Source: Streptomyces griseomycini (GTDB lineage Bacteria > Actinomycetota > Actinomycetes > Streptomycetales > Streptomycetaceae). Taken from it: DNA of 64,000 nucleotides. Where the stretch lies: NCBI RefSeq assembly GCF_014203535.1, contig NZ_JACHJI010000001.1, positions 926,775-990,774 of the forward strand, given 5' to 3'. Both the position numbers and the translations under genes were made by a program. This document shows positions 53,520 through 62,774 of the stretch, piece by piece (position 1 is the first letter of the stretch; every line of letters begins with the position of its first letter). The notes beneath the pieces were generated by a model, which saw only the letters and a program-made list of their open reading frames with translations, made no database searches and had not been told where the DNA came from.

Positions 53520-55604
53520 TCACCCGCCGCGCAGCACGTCGATCAGCGCCCGCAGGCGCGGCGACGCCGCCAGGTCCTCCAGCGTCACCGGGCGGCCCCG
53601 CGCGTCGGCGATCGGCAGGCGCCAGTTCGGGTACTGGTCCCAGGTGCCGGGGAGGTTCTGCGGGCGCCGGTCGCCCACGCCGTCGGGGAGCCAGACGCCG
53701 ACCAGGCGGGCCGGGGTGCGCAGCAGGTAGCGGTGGACGGCCTGGATCTCCGCCTCCTCCGGGGAGGTGCCGTCGGCGGTGCCGTCCAGCAGCCCGAGCC
53801 GGGCGAGCAGGTCCCGCCACTCCGCCGTGTCGGCGGCGGCCTCGGCGCGTTCCTCGGCCAGGGGGCGGGTGAGCAGCCCCAGGCTCGCGCGGAGGTCGAC
53901 GTGTTCGCCGGTGAGGCGGGCGGCGGTGGACGGCAGGTCGTGGGTGGTCGCGGTGGCCAGGCAGTCGGCGCGCCAGCGCTCCGGCGGCAGCGGGCGGCCG
54001 TCGCCCTCCCAGTCCCGTTCGAACCAGAGCACCGAGGTGCCGTACACCCCGCGTTCGCGCAGTGCCTCGCGCACTCCGGGCTCGACCGTGCCCAGGTCCT
54101 CGCCGATCACCACCGCCCCGGCCCGGGAGGCCTCCAGGACGAGGACGGCGAGCATGGCCTCGGCGTCGTAGTGGACGTAGGTGCCCTCGGTGGGCGGGTG
54201 GCCCTCGGGCACCCACCAGAGCCGGAACAGGCCCATGACGTGGTCGATGCGCAGGGCGCCCGCGTACCGGAAGAGGGCCCGGAGCAGGGCGCGGAAGGGG
54301 GCGTAGCCGGACTCGGCGAGCCGGTCCGGGCGCCAGGGCGGCAGGCCCCAGTCCTGGCCGCGCGCGTTGAAGGCGTCCGGGGGCGCGCCGACGGACATGC
54401 CGGCCGCGAAGTGCTCCTGCTGCGCCCAGGCGTCGGCGCCGCCGGGGTGCACGCCGACGGCGAGGTCGTGCACGATCCCGACCGGCATCCCGGCCTCGCG
54501 CGCGGTGCGCTGGGCGGCGGTGAGCTGGGCGTCGGTGAGCCAGGCGAGGCGGGAGTGGAAGTCGACGCGGTCCGCCAGCTCGCGCCGGGCGCGGGCGGTC
54601 TCCGGCGAGCGCGGGTCGCGCAGGGCGGCGGGCCACCGGTGCCAGTCGGCGCCGTGCACCTCGGCGAGCGCGCACCAGGTGGCGTGGTCCTCCAGGGCCC
54701 GGCCCTGTTCGGCGAGGAAGTCGGCGTAGGCGGCGCGCCGGCCGGGTCCGAGCGGAACCGCGTGCACCAGTTCCAGCGCCTCGCGCTTGGCCTCCCACAC
54801 GGCGTCCCGGTCGATCAGCGCGCCCCGCTCCAGCACCGCCTCGCGCAGCCGCCCGGCGCGTTCCAGCAGGGCGTGCAGGCGGTCGCGGTCCTCGACGTGG
54901 GCGAACTCGGGGACGGCCTCGATCCGCAGGTGGACCGGGTCGGGGAAGCGGCGCGAGGAGGGGCGGTACGGGGAGGGGTCGGTCGGGGGGCCGGGGACGG
55001 CCGCGTGCAGGGGGTTGACCTGGACGAACCCGGCGCCGAGGACGCGTCCCGCCCAGTCGGCGAGTTCGCCGAGGTCGCCGAGGTCGCCCATGCCCCAGGA
55101 GCGGCGGGAGAGGAGGGAGTAGAGCTGGACCAGGAGCCCGTGGGAGCGTCCCGGGGGCGCGGGCAGCCGGGGCGGGGCGACGATCAGGTGGGCGTGCGCG
55201 GTGCGGCCGTCCGGGGCGGTGGCGGTCACCTCGTGCACCCCGGGCGGGAGGTGCCCGGCGGACGTGCGGGTCTCGCCCTGCTCGGTGCGGACGCGCAGCC
55301 GGGTGCCCTCGGGGAGCGCGGCGAGCGCGGCCGGGGCGTCCGGGCCCCGGCCGACCACGGTGGGCGGCAGCAGCCGCTCCGCCCGCTCCCGTTCCCCGGC
55401 GGCGAGCGCGGCGCGGACGGCCGCGGGAGTGCCCGCGTCCACGCCGAGGGCGGCCAGCGCGCGCGTGACGGCGGTGGCCGAGGCCGCGACCGTGCGGTCC
55501 GGGGAGGGGCGGTAGGAGGTGGCGACGCCGTGCAGGGCGGCGAGCCGGGACAGGGCCTCGGACAGGCCCTCGGAGGGGGGTTCGGCCGGCCGGGGCGCGG
55601 TCAC
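53520..55604 (-). CDS. malQ: 4-alpha-glucanotransferase (amylomaltase)
   Basis: 694 residues, GH77. Transfers alpha-1,4-glucan segments between maltodextrins in the cytoplasm. The nucleophile is in RIDHVMG (about residue 452), the acid/base in IGEDLGTVEP (about 500) and the third acid in TTHDLPS (about 555). An N-terminal region of about 150 residues, with a small beta domain, precedes the barrel, as in actinobacterial and plant DPE2-like forms. The GTG start is immediately after the TAG stop of the upstream gene and GGAG lies 6 bases before it, so they are coupled. Confidence 0.95.
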   Translation of the reverse strand: MTAPRPAEPPSEGLSEALSRLAALHGVATSYRPSPDRTVAASATAVTRALAALGVDAGTPAAVRAALAAGERERAERLLPPTVVGRGPDAPAALAALPEGTRLRVRTEQGETRTSAGHLPPGVHEVTATAPDGRTAHAHLIVAPPRLPAPPGRSHGLLVQLYSLLSRRSWGMGDLGDLGELADWAGRVLGAGFVQVNPLHAAVPGPPTDPSPYRPSSRRFPDPVHLRIEAVPEFAHVEDRDRLHALLERAGRLREAVLERGALIDRDAVWEAKREALELVHAVPLGPGRRAAYADFLAEQGRALEDHATWCALAEVHGADWHRWPAALRDPRSPETARARRELADRVDFHSRLAWLTDAQLTAAQRTAREAGMPVGIVHDLAVGVHPGGADAWAQQEHFAAGMSVGAPPDAFNARGQDWGLPPWRPDRLAESGYAPFRALLRALFRYAGALRIDHVMGLFRLWWVPEGHPPTEGTYVHYDAEAMLAVLVLEASRAGAVVIGEDLGTVEPGVREALRERGVYGTSVLWFERDWEGDGRPLPPERWRADCLATATTHDLPSTAARLTGEHVDLRASLGLLTRPLAEERAEAAADTAEWRDLLARLGLLDGTADGTSPEEAEIQAVHRYLLRTPARLVGVWLPDGVGDRRPQNLPGTWDQYPNWRLPIADARGRPVTLEDLAASPRLRALIDVLRGG

Positions 55605-55889
55605 CTAGGGCTCCGGCCGGTACTGGGCCGGGAGGGAGTCGAGTCCCGAGGGGTCCGTGTCGGCATAGGACCCGCCGGTCAGGGGGGCGGCGTCGGCGAG
55701 CGGGGGCTCGCTGGTGAGGGGTTCGGCGGCGGGCAGCGGGGGCTCGCTGGTGAGGGGGACCTCGGTGCAGGGCCCCTCGGCGCTGAAGGCGCACAGGTGG
55801 AGGCTCTCGGGCTCGGCGGGCAGGTCGGCGGACGGCTCCGCCACGGGTTTGGACAGGGCGGGGGACGGTACGTACGCCGGTGCAGCCAC
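55605..55889 (-). CDS. small proline/glutamate-rich protein upstream of malQ
   Basis: 94 residues, no membrane segment, no recognised domain. It contains a duplicated unit LTSEPPL (two copies about 15 residues apart) and two cysteines. GC-rich third positions and GAGGAGG before the GTG start support a real gene. Its stop codon abuts the malQ start, so it is in the same operon. The function is unknown. Confidence 0.65.
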   Translation of the reverse strand: MAAPAYVPSPALSKPVAEPSADLPAEPESLHLCAFSAEGPCTEVPLTSEPPLPAAEPLTSEPPLADAAPLTGGSYADTDPSGLDSLPAQYRPEP

Positions 55890-56230
55890 TGGTGGCCTCC
55901 TCGTCGTGCACTCCTCGCCCTGCTCGGCGGATCACGCGAGCGGCGGTGCGAGTCGTGCGGATCGTTCGTGCGGGTTATCTCGCAGCCCTACCCAGCGGGC
56001 GCGGGGCCAGACGCACGAACTCGCACAACGTGCTCCTGCTCACACTCTCTTCCCGCTCCCTCACTCCACAGTGGGACATACGCGCCACAACGGCCACTCT
56101 CATTGACACGTTCACCGCAGGAGTGGTGGGCTCGGGGATCCGTCGGTAACGGATCGGACACGGCCGCCGGGTCCGGGGGCCGTCGGGGCGCCCCGTCGGA
56201 CGACCGGGGTCGAGCCAGGAGGAGGGGTCT
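55890..56230. other. divergent intergenic region, malQ operon / GH84
   Basis: No gene seen in 341 bases. TTGACA at 56103-56108 is a possible -35 for the GH84 gene, but no convincing -10 follows at 17-18 bases. GGTTATCTCG at 55973 lies on the malQ side. Confidence 0.4.
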
Positions 56231-59107
56231 GTGCAGCGGGTGCGTGGGAGGGGGGCGGTCGCCCTCGCGTTCGCCGTCGTCGCCGGGAGCCTGGGCGTCG
56301 CGCCCGTCTCCGTGGCGGCTCCGCCCGCGCCCGGGGCGACCGCGTCGCCCGTTCCCGACGCGGCCGGGGCGGACCTGTCCGTGTGGCCGCGCCCGCACTC
56401 CCTGCGCGCGAACGGCGCCCCGGTGGAGGTGACCGGCGAGGTCGCCCTGCGCGCGGACGCGACGGCCGACGCGTACGCCCTCGACGCGCTGCGCGCGCTG
56501 CTGCGGCAGGCCGGGGCACGCCGGTTCACCGCTCCCGGCGCACCGGTGCCCGAGGGGGCGCTCGTGGTGCGCGTGAGCACGGAACGTCCCACGGGCGACC
56601 CCCGGCACGCCCTTCCGGCCGGCGGCTACACGCTCACCACCGGCCGGGGCGCCGTCTCCCTCACCGGGGCGGACGGCGCCGGCCTGTTCCACGCCGTGCA
56701 GACGCTGCGCCAGCTCCTGCGCCCGGACGGACGCCTCACCGCGGCGGTCGTCCGGGACTGGCCGGGCACCGCGGTGCGCGGCGTCACCGAGGGCTTCTAC
56801 GGCACCCCGTGGACGCACCGGCAGCGGATGGAGCAGCTGGACTTCATGGGCCGCACCAAGCAGAACCGGTACCTCTACGCACCCGGCGACGACCTCCACC
56901 GGCAGGCCCGCTGGCGCGAGCCCTACCCGGCCGAGCGGCGCGCGGAGTTCCGGGAACTGGCCGAGCGGGCGCGGCGCAACCACGTCACCCTCGGCTGGGC
57001 GGTGGCGCCGGGCCAGGCGATGTGCTTCGCCTCGGACGCCGACCTGCGCGCGCTGACCCGCAAGCTGGACGCGATGTGGGCGCTGGGGTTCCGTGCCTTC
57101 CAGCTCCAGTTCCAGGACGTCAGCTACAGCGAGTGGCACTGCGGGGCGGACGCCGACCGGTTCGGCTCCGGCCCCGGGGCCGCCGCCCGCGCCCAGGCGC
57201 ACGTGGCGAACGCGGTGGCCCGCCACCTGGCGGACCGCCACCCCGGCTCCCCCGCCCTGTCCTTGATGCCCACCGAGTACTACGAGGACGGCTCGACCGC
57301 GTACCGGCGCGCCCTCGCGAAGGCCCTGGACCCGGGCGTCGAGGTGGCGTGGACCGGGGTCGGGGTGGTGCCGCGCACCATCACGGGCGGCGAACTCGCC
57401 GAGGCGCGGGAGGTGTTCGGGCACCCGCTGGTGACCATGGACAACTACCCGGTGAACGACTACGCCCCCGGCCGGATCTTCCTCGGCCCCTACCAGGGCC
57501 GCGAACCGGCCGTCGCCGCGGGCTCGGCCGCCCTGCTCGCCAACGCGATGGAGCAGCCCGGGGCGTCCCGCATACCGCTGTTCACCGCCGCCGACTTCGC
57601 CTGGAACCCGCGCGACTACCGCCCCCGGGAGTCCTGGCGGGCCGCGATCGCCGACCTCGCGGGCGGTGACGCCGAGCGGCAGGAGGCCCTGACCGCGCTC
57701 GCCGGGAACGCCGCGTCCTCGGTGCTGGGCGGCGAGGAGTCGGCGTACCTGCGTCCGCTGATGGAGGAGTTCTGGCGGACCCGGGCCCGGGCCGCCGCCC
57801 GCGACGAGGACGGGACCGGGGCGGCCGGCCGGCTGCGGTCCGCCTTCACGGTGCTGCGCGAGCTGCCGCGGCGGCTGTCCGGCACCGCGCTCGCGGTCGA
57901 GGTCGCCCCCTGGACGGGGCAGCTGGCCCGCTACGGCGACGCCGGCGTCACGGCCCTGGACATGCTGGACGCCCAGCGCACCGGGGACGCGGGCGCCGCC
58001 TGGACGGCGTACCGGAGGCTGGGCGAGCAGCGGACGCGGCTGGAGTCCACGCGGGTGACGGTCGGCGAGGGCGTGCTGGACCCGTTCCTGAGCCGGGCGC
58101 AGAAGGCGTACGAGAGCTGGGCCGGCATCGACCACGAGCCGGCCGCGCGGTCCGGGGACCCGTCCGGCGGGCGCACCCTGCGCCTCGCGCGGACCCGCTC
58201 CCTGGACTCCGTGACGGTGCTCGCCGAGCCCGGCACGCGCGGGACGGTGGAGGTCCGCGTCCCGGGCGAGGGCTGGCGCCGCCTCGGCCCGCTGTCCGGC
58301 ACGGGCGCCACCGAACTGCGGGCCGACGGGCCGGCCGACGCCGTCCGGGTCACCGGCGCCGGCCCCGGCCGGGTCCGGCACCTGGTCCCCTGGTACGCGG
58401 ACGCGCCCGCCGCCTCCCTGGAGCTGCCGGACGACCGCGCGGACGCCGACATCGGCGGCACCCTGCGGCTGACGGCCGCCCTCGGCTCGCTGCGCCCCGA
58501 CGAGGTGCGCGGCAGGCTGACCGTCGAGGCCCCCGAGGGCCTGCGGGTCGAGGTCCCCGACGAGGCGCTGACCGTCCCGCGCGGCACGCCGCTGGAGGTA
58601 CCGGTCGAGGTGACCGTGGAGCCGGGCACGCCGACCCGGTCGTACGACGTCCGGCTCGGCTTCGGCGGGGCGAGCCGCACGCTGACCGTCCACGCCGTCC
58701 CGCGCACCGCCGGCCCCGATCTGGCCCGCGCCGGCCGGGCGGACTCCTCGGCGGACGAGACCCCCGACTTCCCGGCCTCGGCGGCGAACGACGGCGACCC
58801 CGGGACCCGTTGGTCGTCCCCGGTCGACGACGACGCCTGGTGGCAGGTCGAGCTGGAGCGCCCGGTGCGGCTCGGGAAGGTCGCGCTGCACTGGCAGGAC
58901 GCGCATCCGTCGGCGTACCGCGTCGAGGTCTCGGCGGACGGCCGCACCTGGCGCACCGCGGCGGCGGTGCGGGACGGGCGCGGCGGCCGGGAGACCGTCC
59001 GCATGGACGAGCCGGACGTGCGGTACGTCCGCGTCCAGGGCGAGAAGCGGGCCACGCGGTACGGGTACTCGCTGTGGTCGGTGGAGGCGTACGCGGTCGC
59101 GGACTGA
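56231..59107 (+). CDS. secreted GH84-type beta-N-acetylglucosaminidase/hyaluronidase-like protein
   Basis: 958 residues. Signal peptide (AVALAFAVVAGSLGVAPVSV). GH20b-like N-domain (45-165), GH84 barrel (about 175-470: VRGVTEGFYGTPWT, YLYAPGDDLHR), helical domain, and a C-terminal F5/8-type (CBM32) module (WWQVELERPVRLGKVALHW). GH84 enzymes use a DD pair; here the segment reads GFRAFQLQFQDVS, giving Q295-D296, so the first Asp is replaced while the acid/base Asp is kept. The ribosome binding site is GGAGGAGGGG. Expected to act on extracellular N-acetylhexosamine glycans if active. Confidence 0.87.
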   Translation: MQRVRGRGAVALAFAVVAGSLGVAPVSVAAPPAPGATASPVPDAAGADLSVWPRPHSLRANGAPVEVTGEVALRADATADAYALDALRALLRQAGARRFTAPGAPVPEGALVVRVSTERPTGDPRHALPAGGYTLTTGRGAVSLTGADGAGLFHAVQTLRQLLRPDGRLTAAVVRDWPGTAVRGVTEGFYGTPWTHRQRMEQLDFMGRTKQNRYLYAPGDDLHRQARWREPYPAERRAEFRELAERARRNHVTLGWAVAPGQAMCFASDADLRALTRKLDAMWALGFRAFQLQFQDVSYSEWHCGADADRFGSGPGAAARAQAHVANAVARHLADRHPGSPALSLMPTEYYEDGSTAYRRALAKALDPGVEVAWTGVGVVPRTITGGELAEAREVFGHPLVTMDNYPVNDYAPGRIFLGPYQGREPAVAAGSAALLANAMEQPGASRIPLFTAADFAWNPRDYRPRESWRAAIADLAGGDAERQEALTALAGNAASSVLGGEESAYLRPLMEEFWRTRARAAARDEDGTGAAGRLRSAFTVLRELPRRLSGTALAVEVAPWTGQLARYGDAGVTALDMLDAQRTGDAGAAWTAYRRLGEQRTRLESTRVTVGEGVLDPFLSRAQKAYESWAGIDHEPAARSGDPSGGRTLRLARTRSLDSVTVLAEPGTRGTVEVRVPGEGWRRLGPLSGTGATELRADGPADAVRVTGAGPGRVRHLVPWYADAPAASLELPDDRADADIGGTLRLTAALGSLRPDEVRGRLTVEAPEGLRVEVPDEALTVPRGTPLEVPVEVTVEPGTPTRSYDVRLGFGGASRTLTVHAVPRTAGPDLARAGRADSSADETPDFPASAANDGDPGTRWSSPVDDDAWWQVELERPVRLGKVALHWQDAHPSAYRVEVSADGRTWRTAAAVRDGRGGRETVRMDEPDVRYVRVQGEKRATRYGYSLWSVEAYAVAD

Positions 59108-59114
59108 CCCGCCC

Positions 59115-59132
59115 GGAGCCGGCCCCGGCTCC
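59115..59132 (+). terminator. short hairpin after GH84 gene
   Basis: 8-bp perfect stem (59115-59122 with 59125-59132) with a 2-base loop, 7 bases after the stop codon. Confidence 0.55.
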
Positions 59133-59218
59133 TCCTCCGGCGGCTCCCCCTCCTCGGCTTCCTCCCCTCCCCGCCGGCCTCCCCCTCGGCTCCCTCCCGA
59201 CTTTTCCCCGGGCAGCTA

Positions 59219-59248
59219 TTCACTCAGTACATGTACGCAGTACATAAT
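59219..59248 (+). promoter_or_regulatory. PadR-type operator over a leaderless promoter
   Basis: TTCACT (59219-59224), 18-base spacer, CATAAT (59243-59248), 7 bases before ATG 59256. The perfect inverted repeat ATGTAC-GCA-GTACAT (59231-59245) overlaps the -10, matching the ATGT...ACAT layout typical of PadR sites. Confidence 0.65.
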
Positions 59249-59255
59249 GATCGGC

Positions 59256-59789
59256 ATGAGCACCCGCCACATCCTGTTGGGCCTGCTCGCCTCGGGGCCG
59301 AGCCACGGCTACGACCTGAAGCGACGACACGACGAACGTTTCCCGCAGGCCCGTCCGCTGGCCTACGGGCAGGTCTACACGACCCTGCAACGCCTGGTCC
59401 GGGACGGTCTCGCCGAGATCGAGGGCACCGACTCGGACGGCGGTCCGGAGCGGACCGTGTACCGCACCACGGAGACGGGATCGCGCGAACTGGCCCACTG
59501 GGCGGCGGAGATCGCGCCGCCCGCGCCGTTCGTGACGAACGAGATCTTCGCCAAGGTCGTGGTGGCGATCCTGTCCGGCGGCGACCCGGCCGCGTACCTG
59601 CGCGCCCAACGCGCCGCCCACATGCGGCGGATGCGGGAACTGACCGCCGTGAAGTCGGCTCCCGGCGCGGACCTGGCCACCGTGCTCTCGGCGGACTTCG
59701 CCCTCAACCACCTCGACGCCGACCTCCGTTGGATGACCACCACGGCAGCCCGGCTCACCACCCTGACCGCGGAGGTCGACGCAGCATGA
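59256..59789 (+). CDS. PadR family transcriptional regulator
   Basis: 177 residues. Family N-terminus STRHILLGLLASGPSHGYDL, winged helix with LAYGQVYTTLQRLVRDGL, and C-terminal dimerisation helices (AYLRAQRAAHMRRMRELT). There is no ribosome binding site; the ATG at 59256 fits a leaderless mRNA, with ATG 59247 as an alternative overlapping the -10. Its stop overlaps the ABC gene start (ATGA). It probably represses this operon until an exported compound is present. Confidence 0.9.
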   Translation: MSTRHILLGLLASGPSHGYDLKRRHDERFPQARPLAYGQVYTTLQRLVRDGLAEIEGTDSDGGPERTVYRTTETGSRELAHWAAEIAPPAPFVTNEIFAKVVVAILSGGDPAAYLRAQRAAHMRRMRELTAVKSAPGADLATVLSADFALNHLDADLRWMTTTAARLTTLTAEVDAA

Positions 59790-60493
59790 ACAACGCAGCC
59801 ACGCCAGGGCCGCTCCTCGCGGCCCGTGACCTGGTCAAGGCGCACGGCAGGACACCCGCCCTGCGCGGCGCGTCGCTCGACCTGCGGGCCGGTGAGATCC
59901 TCGCGGTCACCGGCGCCAGCGGCAGCGGCAAGTCGACGCTGCTGCACTGCATGGCGGGCATCGTCCGCCCGGACCGGGGTTCGGTGACGTACGGCGGGCA
60001 GCGGCTCGACCGGCTGCCGGAGAAGCGGCTGAGCGAGCTGCGCCGCACCGACTTCGGCGTGGTCTTCCAGTTCGGCCAGCTCATCCCGGAACTCACGGCG
60101 CTCGACAACGTGGCGCTCCCGCTGCTGCTGGCCGGCACGCCCCGGTCCCGGGCCCGCGAGCGGGCCGGTGAGTGGCTGGAGCGGTTCGGGGCGCGCGGCC
60201 AGGAGGAGCTGCGGCCCGGGGAGATGAGCGGCGGGCAGGCCCAGCGGACCGCGCTCGCCCGGGCGTTGGTGACCGGCCCGAAGGTGGTGTTCGCGGACGA
60301 GCCGACGGGGGCGCTGGACTCCCTGGCGGGCGAGCAGGTGATGACGGCGTTGGCGCACACGGCCCGCGAGTCGGGCACCGCGGTCCTGCTGATCACGCAC
60401 GACGCCCGGACCGCGGCCTACGCGGACCGCGAGGCGTCCCTGCACGACGGCACCGTCGTGACCGAGGACACGGTGCTGGAGGTGACCCCGTGA
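59786..60493 (+). CDS. ABC transporter ATP-binding protein, MacB/LolD-like
   Basis: 235 residues. Walker A GASGSGKST at 43-51, Q-loop FQFGQLIPEL, signature MSGGQAQR, Walker B VVFADEPTGALD and H-loop LLITHD. The subfamily powers FtsX-type permeases (mechanotransmission), often for peptide or antibiotic efflux or resistance. It overlaps PadR by 4 bases (ATGA) and the permease by 4 bases (GTGA). Confidence 0.93.
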   Translation: MNNAATPGPLLAARDLVKAHGRTPALRGASLDLRAGEILAVTGASGSGKSTLLHCMAGIVRPDRGSVTYGGQRLDRLPEKRLSELRRTDFGVVFQFGQLIPELTALDNVALPLLLAGTPRSRARERAGEWLERFGARGQEELRPGEMSGGQAQRTALARALVTGPKVVFADEPTGALDSLAGEQVMTALAHTARESGTAVLLITHDARTAAYADREASLHDGTVVTEDTVLEVTP

Positions 60494-61833
60494 CCGCGGA
60501 CCTGCGACTGGCCTGGCACCTGGTGCGCGGCTCCGACCGGCACGAGTGGTGGCGGATCGCGCTCACCGGTGTCGGCGCGCTGCTCGCCACCGGACTGGCG
60601 CTGGGGGCGGTCGTCCTGGCGTCGCTGCGCGGGCACCACGCGATCCCCGTCGCCGACGGCCTGCTGGATGACCCCGGGGAGCGGGCGGGCGTGGTCGCCG
60701 CGCTGCTGCTCCTGATGATCCCCGTGCTCGGCTTCCTCGGCCAGAGCGCCCGCCTCGGCGCGGTCCACCGGGACCGGCGGCTGGCGGGACTGCGACTGGC
60801 GGGCGCCACGCCGTGGCAGGTGCGGCGGATCGCCGCGGCCGAGACCGGGCCGGCCTGCCTGGCCGGCTCGGCGGTCGCCACCGTGCTCTGCGCCCTGCTG
60901 GTGGTCCGCACGGGGGACCACTCCTCGGTGTGGACCTGGACGGGGATCGCGGTGGTCGCGGTGGGCATGCCCGTGGTGGGCACGCTGACCGGCGTGCTGG
61001 CGCTGCGCCGGGTGGTGGCCTCGCCGCTCGGCACGGTGCGCCGGGTGCGGCCGCGGACCCGGCCGGGGCTGATGTTCTTCGGGGCGGTGGCGCTGTTCCT
61101 GGGCGCGCTGTTCGCCTCGTACCTGAGCCTGGACCGCCGTCCCGGCACCGTTCCCACCGGGCCGATGCTGGTCGTCTCCGGTCTGGCCCTGGCCGGGGCG
61201 GCCGCGCTGTGGCTGGTGGGTGCCGCGGCCCGGCTGACCGGCCGGCTGCTGGCCGCCCGCACCGGGAGCCCGGCGGTCCTCATCGCGGCGGAACGGCTGC
61301 GGGACGACCCGTGGGCGGCGGCCCGCACGCACACGGTCGTGCTGCTGGTGACGGTGGTGGGCACCGGCTTCGTCGGGATCCGCCGGACCCTGCTGGAGGT
61401 GCTGGGCTCCGGCAAGCACGTGTCCGAGGACCTGTCCTTCTACACCACCGGGCTCGACCTGACGGCCGCGGCCATCGGCGTCGGCCTCGTGATCACCCTG
61501 TCCGGGCTGGCCGTCGGCACGGCCGAGTCCCTGGCCACCCGCCGCCGCACGCTCGCGGTGCAGGCCGCCGTCGGCGTGCCGCGCGCGGTGCTCGGCCGGG
61601 CGCTGCTGCTGGAGACCGCCCTGCCGCTGGCGCCCGGCGTGCTGGTCGCGGGCATCGGCGGCGCCGCGATCGGCACGGGGTACGCCTCGCTCGCCGAGGG
61701 CGGCGGCTGGTCGACGCCGTGGACGGCGCTGCTGGTGCCGGTCGCCGTGTACGCGGCGTCCCTGCTGGCGGCGGCCACCGCGCTGCCCCTGCTGCACCGC
61801 TCGGTACGGCCCGCGGAGCTCCGGTACGCGTGA
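60490..61833 (+). CDS. FtsX-family ABC transporter permease
   Basis: 447 residues with about ten membrane helices. Two FtsX-like parts: RDRRLAGLRLAGATPWQVRR is the hallmark cytoplasmic loop of the first, and ATRRRTLAVQAAVGVPRAVL that of the second. Together with the ATPase it forms an export or resistance system under PadR control. The GTG start overlaps the ATPase stop. It has no large MacB-like periplasmic domain, so it is of the Gram-positive BceB/YxdM-neighbour type without the big loop. Confidence 0.88.
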   Translation: MTADLRLAWHLVRGSDRHEWWRIALTGVGALLATGLALGAVVLASLRGHHAIPVADGLLDDPGERAGVVAALLLLMIPVLGFLGQSARLGAVHRDRRLAGLRLAGATPWQVRRIAAAETGPACLAGSAVATVLCALLVVRTGDHSSVWTWTGIAVVAVGMPVVGTLTGVLALRRVVASPLGTVRRVRPRTRPGLMFFGAVALFLGALFASYLSLDRRPGTVPTGPMLVVSGLALAGAAALWLVGAAARLTGRLLAARTGSPAVLIAAERLRDDPWAAARTHTVVLLVTVVGTGFVGIRRTLLEVLGSGKHVSEDLSFYTTGLDLTAAAIGVGLVITLSGLAVGTAESLATRRRTLAVQAAVGVPRAVLGRALLLETALPLAPGVLVAGIGGAAIGTGYASLAEGGGWSTPWTALLVPVAVYAASLLAAATALPLLHRSVRPAELRYA

Positions 61834-61855
61834 CCCTCCGGCGGGCGCACCGGCC

Positions 61856-61886
61856 GGCCCGGGGAGCGCGGGGGGCTCTCCGGGCC
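61856..61886. terminator. hairpin between permease and HNH genes
   Basis: 12-bp stem with one mismatch (61856-61867 with 61875-61886), 7-base loop, between convergent genes. Confidence 0.6.
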
Positions 61887-61912
61887 CGGCAGCGCGAAGG
61901 CCCGGATCGTCG

Positions 61913-62449
61913 TCAGGCGGAGATGCCGTCGATCCGGGCCAGGGCGTCGTCCGCGCCGTACGGCTGCAGGTACGGCAGCCAGCGCGGGTCCCTGTGGCCG
62001 GTGCCGATGATGCGCCAGGCCAGGCCGGTGGGCGGGGCGGGTTTGTGGCGCAGCCGCCAGCCCAGTTCGAACAGGTGGCGGTCGGCCTTCACGTGGTTGC
62101 AGCGGCGGCAGGAGGCCACCACGTTGTCCCAGACGTGCTTGCCCCCGCGGCTGCGCGGGATGACGTGGTCGACGCTGGTCGCGACGCCACCGCAGTACAT
62201 GCACCGGCCCCCGTCACGGGCGAACAGCGCCCTGCGGGTCAGAGGAACGGGCCCCCGGTAGGGAACCCGCACGAAACGCTTGAGCCGGACCACGCTGGGT
62301 GCGGGGACGGTGACGGTCGCGCTGTGCAGATAGGCGCCGGACTCCTCGAGGCACACGGCCTTGTTCTCGAGGACGAGCACGAGCGCGCGGCGGAGCGGTA
62401 CGACGCCGAGCGGCTCGTACGACGCGTTGAGGACCAGGACATGCGGCAC
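61913..62449 (-). CDS. HNH endonuclease family protein
   Basis: 178 residues. Zinc-stabilised HNH domain in the centre: CMYCGG, then VDHVIPRSRGG (catalytic His), WDNVV and CRRCNHVKADR. The N-terminal LVLNASYEPLGVVPLRRA is typical of a stand-alone chromosomal HNH family widespread in actinobacteria and cyanobacteria. There is no methylase or phage gene nearby. The GTG start has AGGAGG 6 bases upstream. The target is unknown. Confidence 0.9.
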   Translation of the reverse strand: MPHVLVLNASYEPLGVVPLRRALVLVLENKAVCLEESGAYLHSATVTVPAPSVVRLKRFVRVPYRGPVPLTRRALFARDGGRCMYCGGVATSVDHVIPRSRGGKHVWDNVVASCRRCNHVKADRHLFELGWRLRHKPAPPTGLAWRIIGTGHRDPRWLPYLQPYGADDALARIDGISA

Positions 62450-62774
62450 GGACGGCCTCCTTGTACGCCGGCGGCGCGTGGCTCGCGCCGGGACGATTTC
62501 GTAGTCAGTCTCTCCTCATGCCTGGTGGACGCGCCACCATGTCCCGGTAACGGGCTGGGAGTGTTTTCGACCACATCCTGTTTCCTCCCCACGATCGTGG
62601 CCTGTTCAAGCCCGGGTGAGCAGGATCTCTTCTTCACAGATCGGTCCGTTCCCCCCACAATGCCCCGTTAGTGTGGTGGTTCTGCCCGTGCCGGTGACCT
62701 TTCCGTGACCTTGAAGACCTGACGGCCCTTGACCGCCGCACCGGGGGCAGACCGTGCACCTGGAGGTACCTGCC
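62450..62774. other. divergent intergenic region HNH / MscS
   Basis: No gene seen. Relatively AT-rich around 62500-62680, consistent with two divergent promoters, for example TACGAA on the minus strand near 62500. No clear operator was recognised. Confidence 0.4.
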
